Assembly (NCBI GenBank): GCA_903837345.1
Contig: CAILUG010000057.1
Span: forward strand, 51,840 to 115,839
Direction of reading: 5' to 3'
From: an uncultured Gammaproteobacteria bacterium
GTDB lineage: Bacteria; Pseudomonadota; Gammaproteobacteria; Pseudomonadales; Pseudohongiellaceae
DNA: 64,000 nt
Of the stretch, positions 8,484 to 17,535 are shown in pieces. The notes beneath the pieces were generated by a model. That model was not told the DNA's origin. It was given only the letters and a program-made list of their open reading frames with translations, and searched no databases. Position 1 is the stretch's first letter, and the number at the start of each line of letters is the position of its first letter. Both the position numbers and the translations under genes were made by a program.

Positions 8484-9731
8484 ATGATTCAATACTGGGT
8501 TCCGCTTGCACTGCTGACAGTGGTCGCCATGTCGTTTGTGCTGATTCCGCTGTGGCGTTTGCGCAAGCGTGAGTTGCAGCGTGACTGGCATGTGCGCGAG
8601 GAAAAGAACCGCGAAATCTTTGCCCAGCGTCAGCAGGAGCTGGAGCAGGAAATGCGGGATGGCAGCATCGCCAACGAAGATTACCATCGGCTGCTGGCCG
8701 AGCTGCAACGCGCGTTTCTTGCTGACATGCAGGGTCTGCAAAGCCTGCAGTCTTCACCGCCAAATGCGCAAGCCGCCATGTTGTGGGTGCCGTTGGTGCT
8801 GGTATTGCTGATTCCGGTAGCGGCGGTGGTGCTCTACAGCTACAAAGGTTCTGCGCCGGATTTGCAGTTGCCGGCCTTGATGAAAGAAGTAGGTGCTGCC
8901 CAGGACAAGGACAGCCAGGCTGCTGCACTCGACAAATTGGCCACTGTTCTTGCTGAACGCATGCAGCGCCGGCCGGCGGATCTGCAGAATGGCTACATGC
9001 TGGGTACGCTCTATCTCGGCATGGATCGTCACGCCGAAGCCATCACCGTGTTCAAGCAGATGCTGGATCACATGAAGCCAAGCCCGGATCGCGCCACGGT
9101 GCTGGGTCAGCTGGCACAGACTTATTTCCTGCAGGCCAACAACACCATTACGCCGGAAGCCAAGGCTGCGATGGAAGCAGCGCTCACGCTGAACCCCAAT
9201 GAGCAATCGGTGATGGGGCTCTATGCAGTTGACGCATTTCTCAAGCGTGATTTTGTCACTGCGCTGAAGTACTGGCGCCGGCAATTGTCCGATCTGCAAC
9301 CCGGCAGTGCTGATGCCGAACAGCTGCGGCAGAGAATCACCGTAATAGAGTCCAATCTGCCAGCAGACCAGAAAGCAGCAGCGCAAGGCGCGCGTCTGTC
9401 GGTGGTGATTGATGTGTCACCCGAGCTTGCTGCCAAGGTAAGTGGCGACATGCGTTTGTTCGTTTACGCCAGAAATCCTGCGATGCCGATGCCTATCGTG
9501 GCGCAGAATCTGGCGGTGCCCAGCTTCCCGTTCACGATCATGCTCGACAATACGATGTCAATGACTGGCATGCAGCTCGAGTCGGCCCCCAAACTGGTGG
9601 TGGGTGCGCGGCTGTCGCGTTCAGGCACTGCCATTGCCAAAAGCGGTGATCTGGAAACACTGTCGGCTCCGTTTGAATTGAAGGACCAGGGCAGCCCGCT
9701 GACCATTACCATCAACAGCATCGTGCCCTGA
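8484..9731 (+). CDS. ccmI: Apocytochrome c chaperone CcmI
   Basis: This 415-residue protein has two N-terminal membrane helices (about 6-25 and 92-112) separated by a charged, coiled-coil-like cytoplasmic loop. A TPR region follows (about 125-290), then a C-terminal periplasmic beta domain. That layout matches CcmI/CycH, which holds the C-terminus of apocytochrome c for heme ligation. It begins 4 nt after ccmH and is the last ccm gene. Confidence 0.92.
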   Translation: MIQYWVPLALLTVVAMSFVLIPLWRLRKRELQRDWHVREEKNREIFAQRQQELEQEMRDGSIANEDYHRLLAELQRAFLADMQGLQSLQSSPPNAQAAMLWVPLVLVLLIPVAAVVLYSYKGSAPDLQLPALMKEVGAAQDKDSQAAALDKLATVLAERMQRRPADLQNGYMLGTLYLGMDRHAEAITVFKQMLDHMKPSPDRATVLGQLAQTYFLQANNTITPEAKAAMEAALTLNPNEQSVMGLYAVDAFLKRDFVTALKYWRRQLSDLQPGSADAEQLRQRITVIESNLPADQKAAAQGARLSVVIDVSPELAAKVSGDMRLFVYARNPAMPMPIVAQNLAVPSFPFTIMLDNTMSMTGMQLESAPKLVVGARLSRSGTAIAKSGDLETLSAPFELKDQGSPLTITINSIVP

Positions 9732-9738
9732 GCAGTCC

Positions 9739-10971
9739 TTGGCCTTCGCAGCCCTCACTGCCGCCTTTCGCAACCGCAACTACGCCATCTACACCAGCGG
9801 CAATTGCCTGTCATTGCTCGGCTTCTGGATGCAGCGGCTGGCAGTCAGCTGGCTTACCTGGGAATTGTCGCACTCCGAATTCTGGGTAGGGGCGGTCGCC
9901 TTTGCTGAAATTGTCCCGCTAATCATTGTTGGGCCGCTGTTCGGGGTGTGGGCCGACCGCTTTGATCGTCGCAAGCTGGCAATGTGGATTCAGGTGCTTA
10001 TGCTGACGCAGGCACTGGTATTGTTCATAGCACTCGAACTTGGCTGGGTGTCGATAGGCTGGTTGTTTGCACTGACCCTGCTGGAAGGCAGCTTGCAAGC
10101 CGCCTATCAGCCGGTGCGGCTGTCACTGATCCCCAATCTGGTGGCCAGGTCGGACCTGGTCGCTGCCGCAGCCTTCACTGCGGTGATCTTCAATGTTGCG
10201 CGTTTCCTCGGGCCGGCCATCGCCGGAGTGGTGATTGTCTGGTCCAGCCCGGCCTGGGCCATCCTGTTCAATGGTGTCAGTTACCTTTTCATCATTGCGG
10301 CCTGGTGGTTTGTGAAAGTGGACGATTCCACACCCGTGCACGCCACTGCTTCCACGCTGACCGAGGCACTGCTTGACGGTTATCGCTATGTGCAGCGTGA
10401 ACCGGCGCTGGCCTTGATTTTCTCGCTGCTGATGTTGCTGGCACTGTTTGCGCGTCCGGTCACCTACATGCTGTCTGCGTTTGTGGGAACGGTCTATCAG
10501 GGTGGACCACAAACATTGGCACTGTTTACCTCGGCAGTAGGCGCTGGTGCTGTCTTGGCAGGTCTGAAACTCTCAATGCAGGGCAAGACCAAAGGTCTGG
10601 TGCAGGCCATCCTGTGGAATTCCCTGCTTACCTTGCTCAGCATGCTGGGTTTTGCATTAACCACCCATGAGCTTGCTGCCACGCTGCTGATGTTTGTGTT
10701 TGGCTACTCGGTCACCATCTGTGCGGTGGCAGCGCAGACGCTGGTGCAGAACAGCATCGATGACACGATGCGGGGCCGGGTCCTCAGTCTGTGGGTTGCC
10801 GCCACACGCGGCCCGCCGGCTTTGGGGGTGCTGGTGCTTGGCTATCTTGGTTCCCGCTATGGGTTGCAATGGCCCTTTGCCGGTTCCGCACTGCTGTGTT
10901 TGCTGGGCTTGCTGTGGCTGGCACGCGGACGCCGAACAATGCGACGCTTCTTCGAACAGGAATCGAATTAG
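9739..10971 (+). CDS. MFS transporter (MFS_3 / EntS-like)
   Basis: The 410-residue product has about 12 hydrophobic helices. A GVWADRFDRRKLA motif in the 2-3 loop is characteristic of the major facilitator superfamily, in the branch that includes enterobactin exporter EntS. The start is taken as TTG at 9739, 7 nt after ccmI; the next in-frame ATG would lose the first helix. It has no visible ribosome-binding site, so it is probably read by coupling from ccmI. Substrate unknown. Confidence 0.82.
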   Translation: MAFAALTAAFRNRNYAIYTSGNCLSLLGFWMQRLAVSWLTWELSHSEFWVGAVAFAEIVPLIIVGPLFGVWADRFDRRKLAMWIQVLMLTQALVLFIALELGWVSIGWLFALTLLEGSLQAAYQPVRLSLIPNLVARSDLVAAAAFTAVIFNVARFLGPAIAGVVIVWSSPAWAILFNGVSYLFIIAAWWFVKVDDSTPVHATASTLTEALLDGYRYVQREPALALIFSLLMLLALFARPVTYMLSAFVGTVYQGGPQTLALFTSAVGAGAVLAGLKLSMQGKTKGLVQAILWNSLLTLLSMLGFALTTHELAATLLMFVFGYSVTICAVAAQTLVQNSIDDTMRGRVLSLWVAATRGPPALGVLVLGYLGSRYGLQWPFAGSALLCLLGLLWLARGRRTMRRFFEQESN

Positions 10972-11061
10972 CTGCACCTCTGTTTTCTGCCTGGAGGTAT
11001 TCCATAAGAACAGATCAAAAGCGGCCTTACTAAACATCTGAGTATTACAAGCTCTAGCGCG

Positions 11062-11175
11062 AAGCCGGGGGTGGGCACAGGGTTCGCCGACACGCTACAA
11101 GTACGTCCCTGTAAGCTCGCCTCCGGCCATCCCTGGCCTCCGACGGTCGGCGAACCCTGTGCCCACCCCCGGCTT
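11062..11175 (-). repeat. Folded repeat element, copy A
   Basis: A perfect 30-bp inverted repeat (11062-11091 with 11146-11175) encloses a 54-nt core. Read on the minus strand, the core holds GGCC-AGGGAT-GGCC (a small stem with an AGGGA loop) and then TACAGGGACGTACTTG flanked by GCT and AGC. The core is shared with copies B and C. The arms share only a skeleton of positions with them. The strand given is the one carrying TACAGGGACGTA. Confidence 0.9.
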
Positions 11176-11218
11176 TCAGACATTGTTTTGAGTTCAGGAA
11201 CCCACAACAGAATCTGAG

Positions 11219-11329
11219 AGCCTTGGGCAGAGAGACGCTTCTGAAACTGTCTGAGGCCAGGGACGGCCGAAGACAAGCTACAGGGACGTACTCGAGGCGT
11301 GTTTCAGAAGCGTCTCTCTGCCCAAGGCT
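11219..11329 (+). repeat. Folded repeat element, copy B
   Basis: A perfect 29-bp inverted repeat (11219-11247 with 11301-11329) encloses a 53-nt core that aligns with the reverse complement of the copy A core. It contains GGCC-AGGGAC-GGCC and TACAGGGACGTACTCG. It lies 43 bp from copy A in opposite orientation. Its arm sequence differs from copy A at 14 of 29 positions, yet each arm pairs perfectly with its own partner. Confidence 0.9.
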
Positions 11330-11579
11330 GTGCACCGAAATGCAGTTTTGTCCAAACCCAAATCAATACTTGAATAAGTGCGAACCTGAACAGATCAGGA
11401 TTTTGCAAAAATTGCTTCAAGTCGGTGCGTTGGCGGTCGTTATTGGCTGATAAGCATACGGATATGGGGTGAGCAAAAGATCAACCCCGGCTTTGGAAGG
11501 CAGACTTCCTGATTTCGCCTGGATTGACACTTGCCGATTCAAATCCGGATTGGCATTTATTTTCTGGGGAAAACCAACA

Positions 11580-13790
11580 ATGAGTATCTATCAGAACCCG
11601 GTGTCCCTGGCTGTACAGGCACTTTCTTTCAAAGGCACCAGGGTAGCCAAACTGGAAAATGACTACGCTGAACTGCGCAGCCAGATCGATGCGATCTATG
11701 CCACGCAGGCTGTAGTCCAGTTCAGCCCCGATGGCATTGTCACTGATGCCAATGAGTTTTTTCTCAAACTCATGGGATACCGCCTGCACGAAATTGTTGG
11801 CAAACATCACCGCATGTTTGTGTTGCCCGAGCAGACCGAGACCGGGCACGAAGCCGGCTTCTGGAAAAAACTGAACAACGGTGAAGCCCAGCAGGCCGCT
11901 TATCCGCGGCTGACCAAGGACGGCAAGGAACTCTGGCTGCGTGCCAGTTACACCCCGATTCGTGATGGTTCCGGCAATATCTGCAAGATCGTCAAATACG
12001 CGGTCGATATCACTTTCCAGCTGCTGATGAATTATGATTTTGAAGGACAGGTCAAAGCCATACGTGCCCATCAGGCGGTTGCCCAGTTCGAAACAGACGG
12101 TACCGTTATAGAGGCCAATGAAATCTTTCTTGAAATCATGGGTTTCACGCTTGATGAGATCAAGGGCAAACATCACCGGCTGTTCGTCGATCAGGACTCC
12201 CAGCGCACCAGCGATTACCAGAACTTCTGGCCCCGTCTTGGACGTGGTGAAGCACTGTCTGATGAATATCGCCATATCGACAAAAGTGGCAAGGAAGTCT
12301 GGCTGCAAGCTTCCTATACTCCGTTCCTGGATCATCGAGGTCGTGTGCAGAAAATCCTGATGTACGCCATGGACTGCACCAGCCAGAAACTCATCAATGC
12401 CGATTATCAGGGCCAGATCGAAGGCATCAATGCCAGTCAGGCCGTCATCCAGTACAGCGTAGATGGCACCATCCTGGATGCCAATCCGCTGTTTCTGCGG
12501 GCACTGGGCTATTCAATGCAGGAGCTCAAGGGTGAACATCACCGGATTTTTGTACGACCCGAATTGCGCCATGTCCCCAATTATCTGCAGTTCTGGGAAT
12601 CCCTGGGGCGGGGTGACGCCCGGGCCGGCGAATTTCGCCATATCGGCAAGAACGATACCCATCTGTGGATACAGGCCACCTATGTGCCCATAAGAAACAG
12701 TCGTGGGGAAGTGATGAAAATCGTCGAGTTCTGCACCGACATCACCCAGCAAAAAGATACACAACTGGAGATCGCCCGCCTCATTGAATCTGCCAAGGCC
12801 GGCCAGCTTTCCGAACGCGCCAATATCGGCAATACCAGCGGTGACTCCCGCAAATTGCGGGAAGACATCAACCAGATGCTTGACAGCTTCACCAAGCCCT
12901 TGCATGAAATCACCCAGGTGATGAAACAGCTGTCCAACAACAATCTGTCAGAGGAAATGCGCGGCAGTTACCAGGGTGATTTGCAGGAATTGAAACTATA
13001 CGTGAACCAGGCGCTGGTCCAGCTGCGGGAATCGCTGGGCAAGGTGCGTGATGCGGCAGCAGTCGTGAAGACCAGTGCGCAGGAAATCGCTTCCGGCAAT
13101 TCCGAGCTCAGCGCCAGAACCGAATCACAGGCTTCAACGCTGGAAGAAACCGCTGCTGCAATGGAAGAGATGACAGCCACGGTGCAGCAGACTGCCTCCA
13201 ATGCCAAACTGGCCAACGATCTGGCGGTTGCCGCCAAATCCACGGCCGAACAAGGCAGCGCGGTGGTCGGCAATGCGGTAAATGCCATGAACGAAATCAT
13301 CAAATCCAGCCAGAAGATCAGCAACATCATCGAAGTAATCGAGTCGATCGCATTCCAGACCAATCTGCTGGCACTCAATGCCTCGGTGGAAGCGGCGAGA
13401 GCAGGGGATCAGGGACGCGGCTTTGCAGTGGTGGCAGACGAGGTTCGCAAACTGGCCGGACGCAGCTCTGGTGCTGCCAAGGAGATCAAGGAGCTGATCG
13501 ACGAAAGTACACGCAAGGTCAATGAAGGATCTGTGCTGGTCAACGATTCCGGCAAGGTGCTGGCCGAAATTTCACAGGCCGTGCAGAAGGTGTCCAGTGT
13601 GGTGTCGGAAATCATGAGTGCGGCCAACGAGCAGGCCGACGGCATTTCATCGGTCAACGATGCAGTGCAGCAGATGGATGAAATGACCCAGCAAAACTCG
13701 GCGCTGGTGGAGGAAGCTGCCGCCAACAGTGAAGAACTCGGCAACCAGTCGGATCTGCTGTCGGACATGATGGAGACCTTCCAGGTTTGA
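11580..13790 (+). CDS. Soluble triple-PAS methyl-accepting chemotaxis protein
   Basis: From the ATG at 11580 (GGGGA about 9 nt upstream) the product is 736 residues. Three PAS domains are arranged in tandem at about 35-150, 155-270 and 277-392, each with the same GKHHR(M/L)FV or GEHHRIFV core, so they arose by duplication. A short HAMP-like linker (about 395-485) leads to an MCP signalling domain whose conserved tip, around 587-620, reads [13 protein letters not shown] and then [16 protein letters not shown]. There is no membrane helix or signal peptide, so it should be a cytoplasmic receptor, perhaps for redox or energy state through heme or flavin. It is similar in build to Aer-like multi-PAS receptors. 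A GTG start at 11469 would add 37 residues. No che genes are nearby. Confidence 0.9.
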   Translation: MSIYQNPVSLAVQALSFKGTRVAKLENDYAELRSQIDAIYATQAVVQFSPDGIVTDANEFFLKLMGYRLHEIVGKHHRMFVLPEQTETGHEAGFWKKLNNGEAQQAAYPRLTKDGKELWLRASYTPIRDGSGNICKIVKYAVDITFQLLMNYDFEGQVKAIRAHQAVAQFETDGTVIEANEIFLEIMGFTLDEIKGKHHRLFVDQDSQRTSDYQNFWPRLGRGEALSDEYRHIDKSGKEVWLQASYTPFLDHRGRVQKILMYAMDCTSQKLINADYQGQIEGINASQAVIQYSVDGTILDANPLFLRALGYSMQELKGEHHRIFVRPELRHVPNYLQFWESLGRGDARAGEFRHIGKNDTHLWIQATYVPIRNSRGEVMKIVEFCTDITQQKDTQLEIARLIESAKAGQLSERANIGNTSGDSRKLREDINQMLDSFTKPLHEITQVMKQLSNNNLSEEMRGSYQGDLQELKLYVNQALVQLRESLGKVRDAAAVVKTSAQEIASGNSELSARTESQASTLEETAAAMEEMTATVQQTASNAKLANDLAVAAKSTAEQGSAVVGNAVNAMNEIIKSSQKISNIIEVIESIAFQTNLLALNASVEAARAGDQGRGFAVVADEVRKLAGRSSGAAKEIKELIDESTRKVNEGSVLVNDSGKVLAEISQAVQKVSSVVSEIMSAANEQADGISSVNDAVQQMDEMTQQNSALVEEAAANSEELGNQSDLLSDMMETFQV

Positions 13791-14007
13791 TCCGGCACAG
13801 GTCAATTGCGCAGGCATTTTGAAAATCATACCCGGGGCAAATCGCAGGCTTTTGGCGGGGTGCCTAAAGTGGTAATCTCTCGCCGTTTTCCAGAGGAAGG
13901 GCGACCGGGTCACTTCCCGGTCCAGTAGCCCAGAACCTGGTTGTAAGTCAGTCACTTGGCCGGTTTTATGGCTATAGTGGGCGAAGATTTTCATTGAAGA
14001 GGCTGTC

Positions 14008-14931
14008 ATGCGCGGTATTACACGTCTGCTTTCCCTGTTTGCCTGTTGCACTGTTGCCGGTATATGCCAGGTTGCTGCAGCTGCCGAGCAGTTCACTGCC
14101 CGTCAATTGGCAGACAATATCCAGCTCATCACCGGCCCCAGCGGCAATACACTGGCCGCTGTTGATTCCGATGGAGTGATCCTCATCGAGGGTGTCCCCG
14201 CCAAACTTGCTGATGCCTATCTGGCTTTTGTCACCAAACTGACTGGTACCGACCACATCAAGGCGGTGGTCAATACTCACTGGCATGATGAGTCAACAGG
14301 CCTCAATGCCAAACTGGCACCCAAGGGTGTCACCATCATTGCGCATGCCAATACCAGACAATGGCTGGCGAGCACGATCAGGAAACGTGGTGAAGAAATC
14401 ATCCACAAGCCAACACCCAAGGCACAACTCCCCAACAAGACATTCCGCGACAAGCTTTTGGTGCCATTCCGTGGCGGCAACATTGAACTTGGCTACAGCT
14501 TTCAAGCCCATACCGATGGCGATATCTATGCCTGGTTTCCGCAACAGAATGTGCTGTTTACCGGGCCAACTGTTCGCACTGATGCCTGGAGCCCGGTTGA
14601 TGAAGCCACCAACGGCTATATCGGTGGTTTCGTGGATGCGTATGACAGTCTGGCCCGTCTTGTGAATGACAAGACCACGGTAGTGCCGCTTTCTGGTGCT
14701 GTCATCGGCAAGGTCGAGTTTGATGAACAGAAGGCAATGTACGCCAAATTGGTGAAAGAGATGGTGGCGCTGTTGCGGAAAAGCCGCAGTGCCGATGAAG
14801 TGGTAATTGCCAATCCGGCGGTCGGGCTGAAACCGCAATGGGGAGATCCCAGCGCGTTTCTTGACCAGGGCTTTCGCAGCTTTTACGGCAACCTGCGCGA
14901 TTCACGGCATCTTGGCGGCGCAATGCCCTGA
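14008..14931 (+). CDS. Exported metallo-beta-lactamase-fold protein lacking metal ligands
   Basis: The 307-residue product starts after GAAGAGG and has a signal peptide (about 1-26). The fold is recognisable: an N-terminal strand run, NTHWHDESTG at 89-98, QAHTDGDIYAWFP at 167-178, VLFTGPTVRTD at 182-192 and VVPLSGAVIG at 225-234. In an active enzyme these positions would read HxHxDH, His, Asp and GHG. Here only H91, H93 and H168 survive; the DH pair is E95-S96, the bridging Asp is P187, and the GHG His is missing. Dinuclear zinc binding is therefore unlikely. It lies upstream of the DUF1592 operon with a 78-nt gap and could be read with it. The role is unknown. Confidence 0.75.
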   Translation: MRGITRLLSLFACCTVAGICQVAAAAEQFTARQLADNIQLITGPSGNTLAAVDSDGVILIEGVPAKLADAYLAFVTKLTGTDHIKAVVNTHWHDESTGLNAKLAPKGVTIIAHANTRQWLASTIRKRGEEIIHKPTPKAQLPNKTFRDKLLVPFRGGNIELGYSFQAHTDGDIYAWFPQQNVLFTGPTVRTDAWSPVDEATNGYIGGFVDAYDSLARLVNDKTTVVPLSGAVIGKVEFDEQKAMYAKLVKEMVALLRKSRSADEVVIANPAVGLKPQWGDPSAFLDQGFRSFYGNLRDSRHLGGAMP

Positions 14932-15009
14932 GCCGGCTGCATGATTATCTGCATCCGTGCGGATTTTTGATCTGGTGTGTTTGGTACGAAAGGTTTCAAG
15001 GGGTAGCGA

Positions 15010-17454
15010 ATGAAGACAAGACTGTCAATTCCAATGCTGAGCCTGCTGGCCGCTGCCATGGCCTTGTCGCAGCCACAGGCGGCGTGGGCGGAAGCGTCTG
15101 CACATTCAGCAGAAGTCGCCAGGACATTTCCGCGTTTCAGCGAAAGCAAAGACGGTTTTGCCTTTCTGCAGGAGAATTGTGGCAAATGCCATAACTCCGA
15201 TGACTGGGCAGGCAGCCTGGCATTCGATCAGATCGCACCCAATGAAATCGCCGACAACCCGCAAGTATGGGAAAAAGTGATCAGCAAGCTCAATGGTCGC
15301 ATGATGCCGCCGGCCGGCCAGCCCCGTCCGGACAACAAGGCCACCGACAAGTTTGTTTCCTGGGTTACTGATTACCTCAACCATGCTGCCACTTCCACCG
15401 TACACGCAGGTCGTGTTGGCTTGCATCGTATCAACCGCAAGGAATACGCGAACATCATGCGTGACCTGTTTGGCGTGCAAGTAGATGCCACCAGCCTGTT
15501 GCCGGCTGATTCCTCGGTAGAAGGTTTTGACAATGTGGCTGAGGCATTGCGCGCTTCACCATCATTGGTAGAGCAGTCACTGATCGCTGCGCGTGTTGTG
15601 GTATCACAGGCAGTGGGTAATCCGGCACCACGTCCGGGTGGCACCACTTATTTTGCCAGCGGCAACCAGTATGAACACATTGCCGGCTTGCCGTTGGGTA
15701 CGCGTGGCGGCATACAGGTAGAACATTACTTCCCTGCTGATGGTGAATATGTCCTTAACATTGGCAATCTGGCCGCCGCTCTCTGGGTTTCCAACCAGGA
15801 GTTCAGCCATACATTGATTGCCACACTGGATGGCGTAAAGTTCTTTGAAGCGGAAATCGGTGGTGGCAAAGACCTGAAAGCCATCGACCAGATCGGTGAT
15901 CCGGCCGTTGATGAAATCAACAGTCACCTCAAGAACATCAAGTTTGCTGCCACCGCCGGTCCGCATAAACTGGCTGTGACCTTTGTTCATCGTTCATTTG
16001 CCGAGTTTGAGGGCAACTTGCAGCCTCTGACACCGGCCACTGCTGAAAACGTAATTGCGTTGAACCAGGTGGAAGTGCAGGGTCCGTTCAACCCGTCCGG
16101 CCTGAGTGTTACCCCGGCACGTGAAAAGATCTTCACTTGCCATCCATCAGCTCCTGCCGGGGAAATTCCCTGCGCCAGCCAGATCATCGGCCGCATTGCA
16201 CATTTGGCCTACCGTGGCCCCGTGGACAAGAGTGACATGGATAAGCTGATGTCGATCTATGCCACCGTCAGCAAGAGTGATGGTTTTGAGATGGGCGTGC
16301 GTCGCGCATTGACGGCTGTTATTGCCAGTCCGAAATTCCTTTACCGCGTGGAATCCATACCTGACGGTGCAGCACCCGGTTCGGTCCAGGCTTTGACCGA
16401 TCTGGAGCTGGCATCACGTTTGTCATTCTTCCTGTGGAGCAGTGTCCCTGATGAAGAACTGCTGTCGCTGGCAGAAACCGGCAAGCTGGTGGACAAAAAC
16501 GTGCTTTCACAGCAGGTCACCAGGATGCTGAAAGATCCACGCGCAAAATCACTCACCACCAACTTTACCGGCCAATGGCTGAATCTGAGTGCAATCGACG
16601 ATATCACGCCGGATCCGGCTCTGTTCCGTGATGTTGATCGTGGTGTGCGTGGCTTGTTCAAAGACGAGCTCACCAATCTGACTGCCGATATTTTCCTCAA
16701 TGACAAGCCGGTGACAGACCTTTTGACCGCTGATTACACCTACCTGAATGAGCGCCTGGCCCTGCATTACGGCATCAACGACATTAAGGGCGATGAATTC
16801 CGCAAAGTGCAGCTCACTGATCCCGGTCGCTACGGGCTGCTGGGCAAAGGCGGAATTCTGATGGCATCTTCCTACCCTGACCGTACTTCACCGGTAGTGC
16901 GTGGCAAATATGTGCTGGAGTTCATCATGGGTACCCCGCCGCCGTTGCCGCCGCCCAATGTGCCATCTTTGGTTGACAACAAGCCCGGCCAAAAGCAGAT
17001 GACGATCCGTGAACGTTTGGCAATGCATCGCCAAAACCCCAGTTGCAGCGGCTGTCATGGCTTCATTGATCCGCTCGGTTTTGCACTGGAAGGCTTTGAT
17101 GCAGTGGGTCGCAGCCGCACGGTTGATCGCTGGATAGGCAGCAAGGTTGATACCGATGGTGTATTGCCTGATGGCACCAAGATCCAGGGCATCAATGATC
17201 TGCGTAATTCACTGACAGCAAAACCACGACTGTTCGTCGAAAATCTGACACGCAAACTGATGCTGTATGCATTGGGTCGTCCGGTCGAGGCGGAGGACAT
17301 GCCGACTGTACGTGGCATTGTTACCGGTTCTGAAAAGAACAAATATGATTTCTATGCGCTGGTCCAGGGCATTGTGATGAGTGACCAGTTCCGCAAGGTG
17401 CAGGCAGAAATGCCCAAAACTGATCCAAAGAAACAACTTACGCAGGCGAAGTAA
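15010..17454 (+). CDS. DUF1592/DUF1588/DUF1585 multidomain c-type cytochrome-like protein
   Basis: The 814-residue exported protein has a signal peptide (1-28) and a heme-binding CGKCH at 57-61. It continues with DUF1587 (about 135-200, HRINRKEYANIMRDLFG), a beta-rich carbohydrate-binding-like insert, DUF1595 and DUF1592 (about 390-600), DUF1588 with a second CxxCH (CSGCH, in NPSCSGCHGFIDPLGF, about 676-690) and DUF1585 at the end. This order is typical of the planctomycete-type cytochrome proteins that also occur in some Proteobacteria. Their biochemistry is unknown. The DUF1552 gene downstream is the usual partner. Two CxxCH motifs imply covalent heme attachment by the ccm system. Confidence 0.88.
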   Translation: MKTRLSIPMLSLLAAAMALSQPQAAWAEASAHSAEVARTFPRFSESKDGFAFLQENCGKCHNSDDWAGSLAFDQIAPNEIADNPQVWEKVISKLNGRMMPPAGQPRPDNKATDKFVSWVTDYLNHAATSTVHAGRVGLHRINRKEYANIMRDLFGVQVDATSLLPADSSVEGFDNVAEALRASPSLVEQSLIAARVVVSQAVGNPAPRPGGTTYFASGNQYEHIAGLPLGTRGGIQVEHYFPADGEYVLNIGNLAAALWVSNQEFSHTLIATLDGVKFFEAEIGGGKDLKAIDQIGDPAVDEINSHLKNIKFAATAGPHKLAVTFVHRSFAEFEGNLQPLTPATAENVIALNQVEVQGPFNPSGLSVTPAREKIFTCHPSAPAGEIPCASQIIGRIAHLAYRGPVDKSDMDKLMSIYATVSKSDGFEMGVRRALTAVIASPKFLYRVESIPDGAAPGSVQALTDLELASRLSFFLWSSVPDEELLSLAETGKLVDKNVLSQQVTRMLKDPRAKSLTTNFTGQWLNLSAIDDITPDPALFRDVDRGVRGLFKDELTNLTADIFLNDKPVTDLLTADYTYLNERLALHYGINDIKGDEFRKVQLTDPGRYGLLGKGGILMASSYPDRTSPVVRGKYVLEFIMGTPPPLPPPNVPSLVDNKPGQKQMTIRERLAMHRQNPSCSGCHGFIDPLGFALEGFDAVGRSRTVDRWIGSKVDTDGVLPDGTKIQGINDLRNSLTAKPRLFVENLTRKLMLYALGRPVEAEDMPTVRGIVTGSEKNKYDFYALVQGIVMSDQFRKVQAEMPKTDPKKQLTQAK

Positions 17455-17535
17455 CTGACTGGAACGACAAGGCAACTTCATTAATTGACAGCAGGACCGG
17501 TGACAGACCGGCCCGGCAACGAACGGAGCTTTCCC

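Larger units (their letters stand above)
10972..11579. other. Gene-free interval holding two large inverted repeats
   Basis: This 608-bp gap separates the MFS gene from the chemoreceptor. Bases 11062-11175 and 11219-11329 are two copies of one folded repeat element, in opposite orientation. The remainder (10972-11061, 11176-11218 and 11330-11579) is moderately AT-rich and contains no open frame with a plausible ribosome-binding site apart from the alternative chemoreceptor start at 11469. I see no convincing sigma-70 promoter. The chemoreceptor promoter should lie between 11330 and 11570. Confidence 0.7.

Noticed and set aside
11062..11329. Copies A and B as ordinary rho-independent terminators
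   Set aside because: The stems are about 29 bp with cores over 50 nt and no T-run follows on either strand. The conserved core would not be needed for termination.
11054..11335. Short open frames running through repeat copies A and B
   Set aside because: They follow the inverted repeats and have no ribosome-binding site. Similar peptides (YRDV) arise in other genomes only because the repeat core is conserved.
11415..11460. Sigma-28 flagellar promoter before the chemoreceptor gene
   Set aside because: GGCTGATAA resembles the -10 element, but no TAAA-type -35 lies at the required 11-nt spacing.
13903..13922. Hairpin between the chemoreceptor and the MBL-fold gene
   Set aside because: GACCGGG pairs with CCCGGTC over 6 nt, but there is no T-run and no other signal. 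It may be chance in GC-rich DNA.
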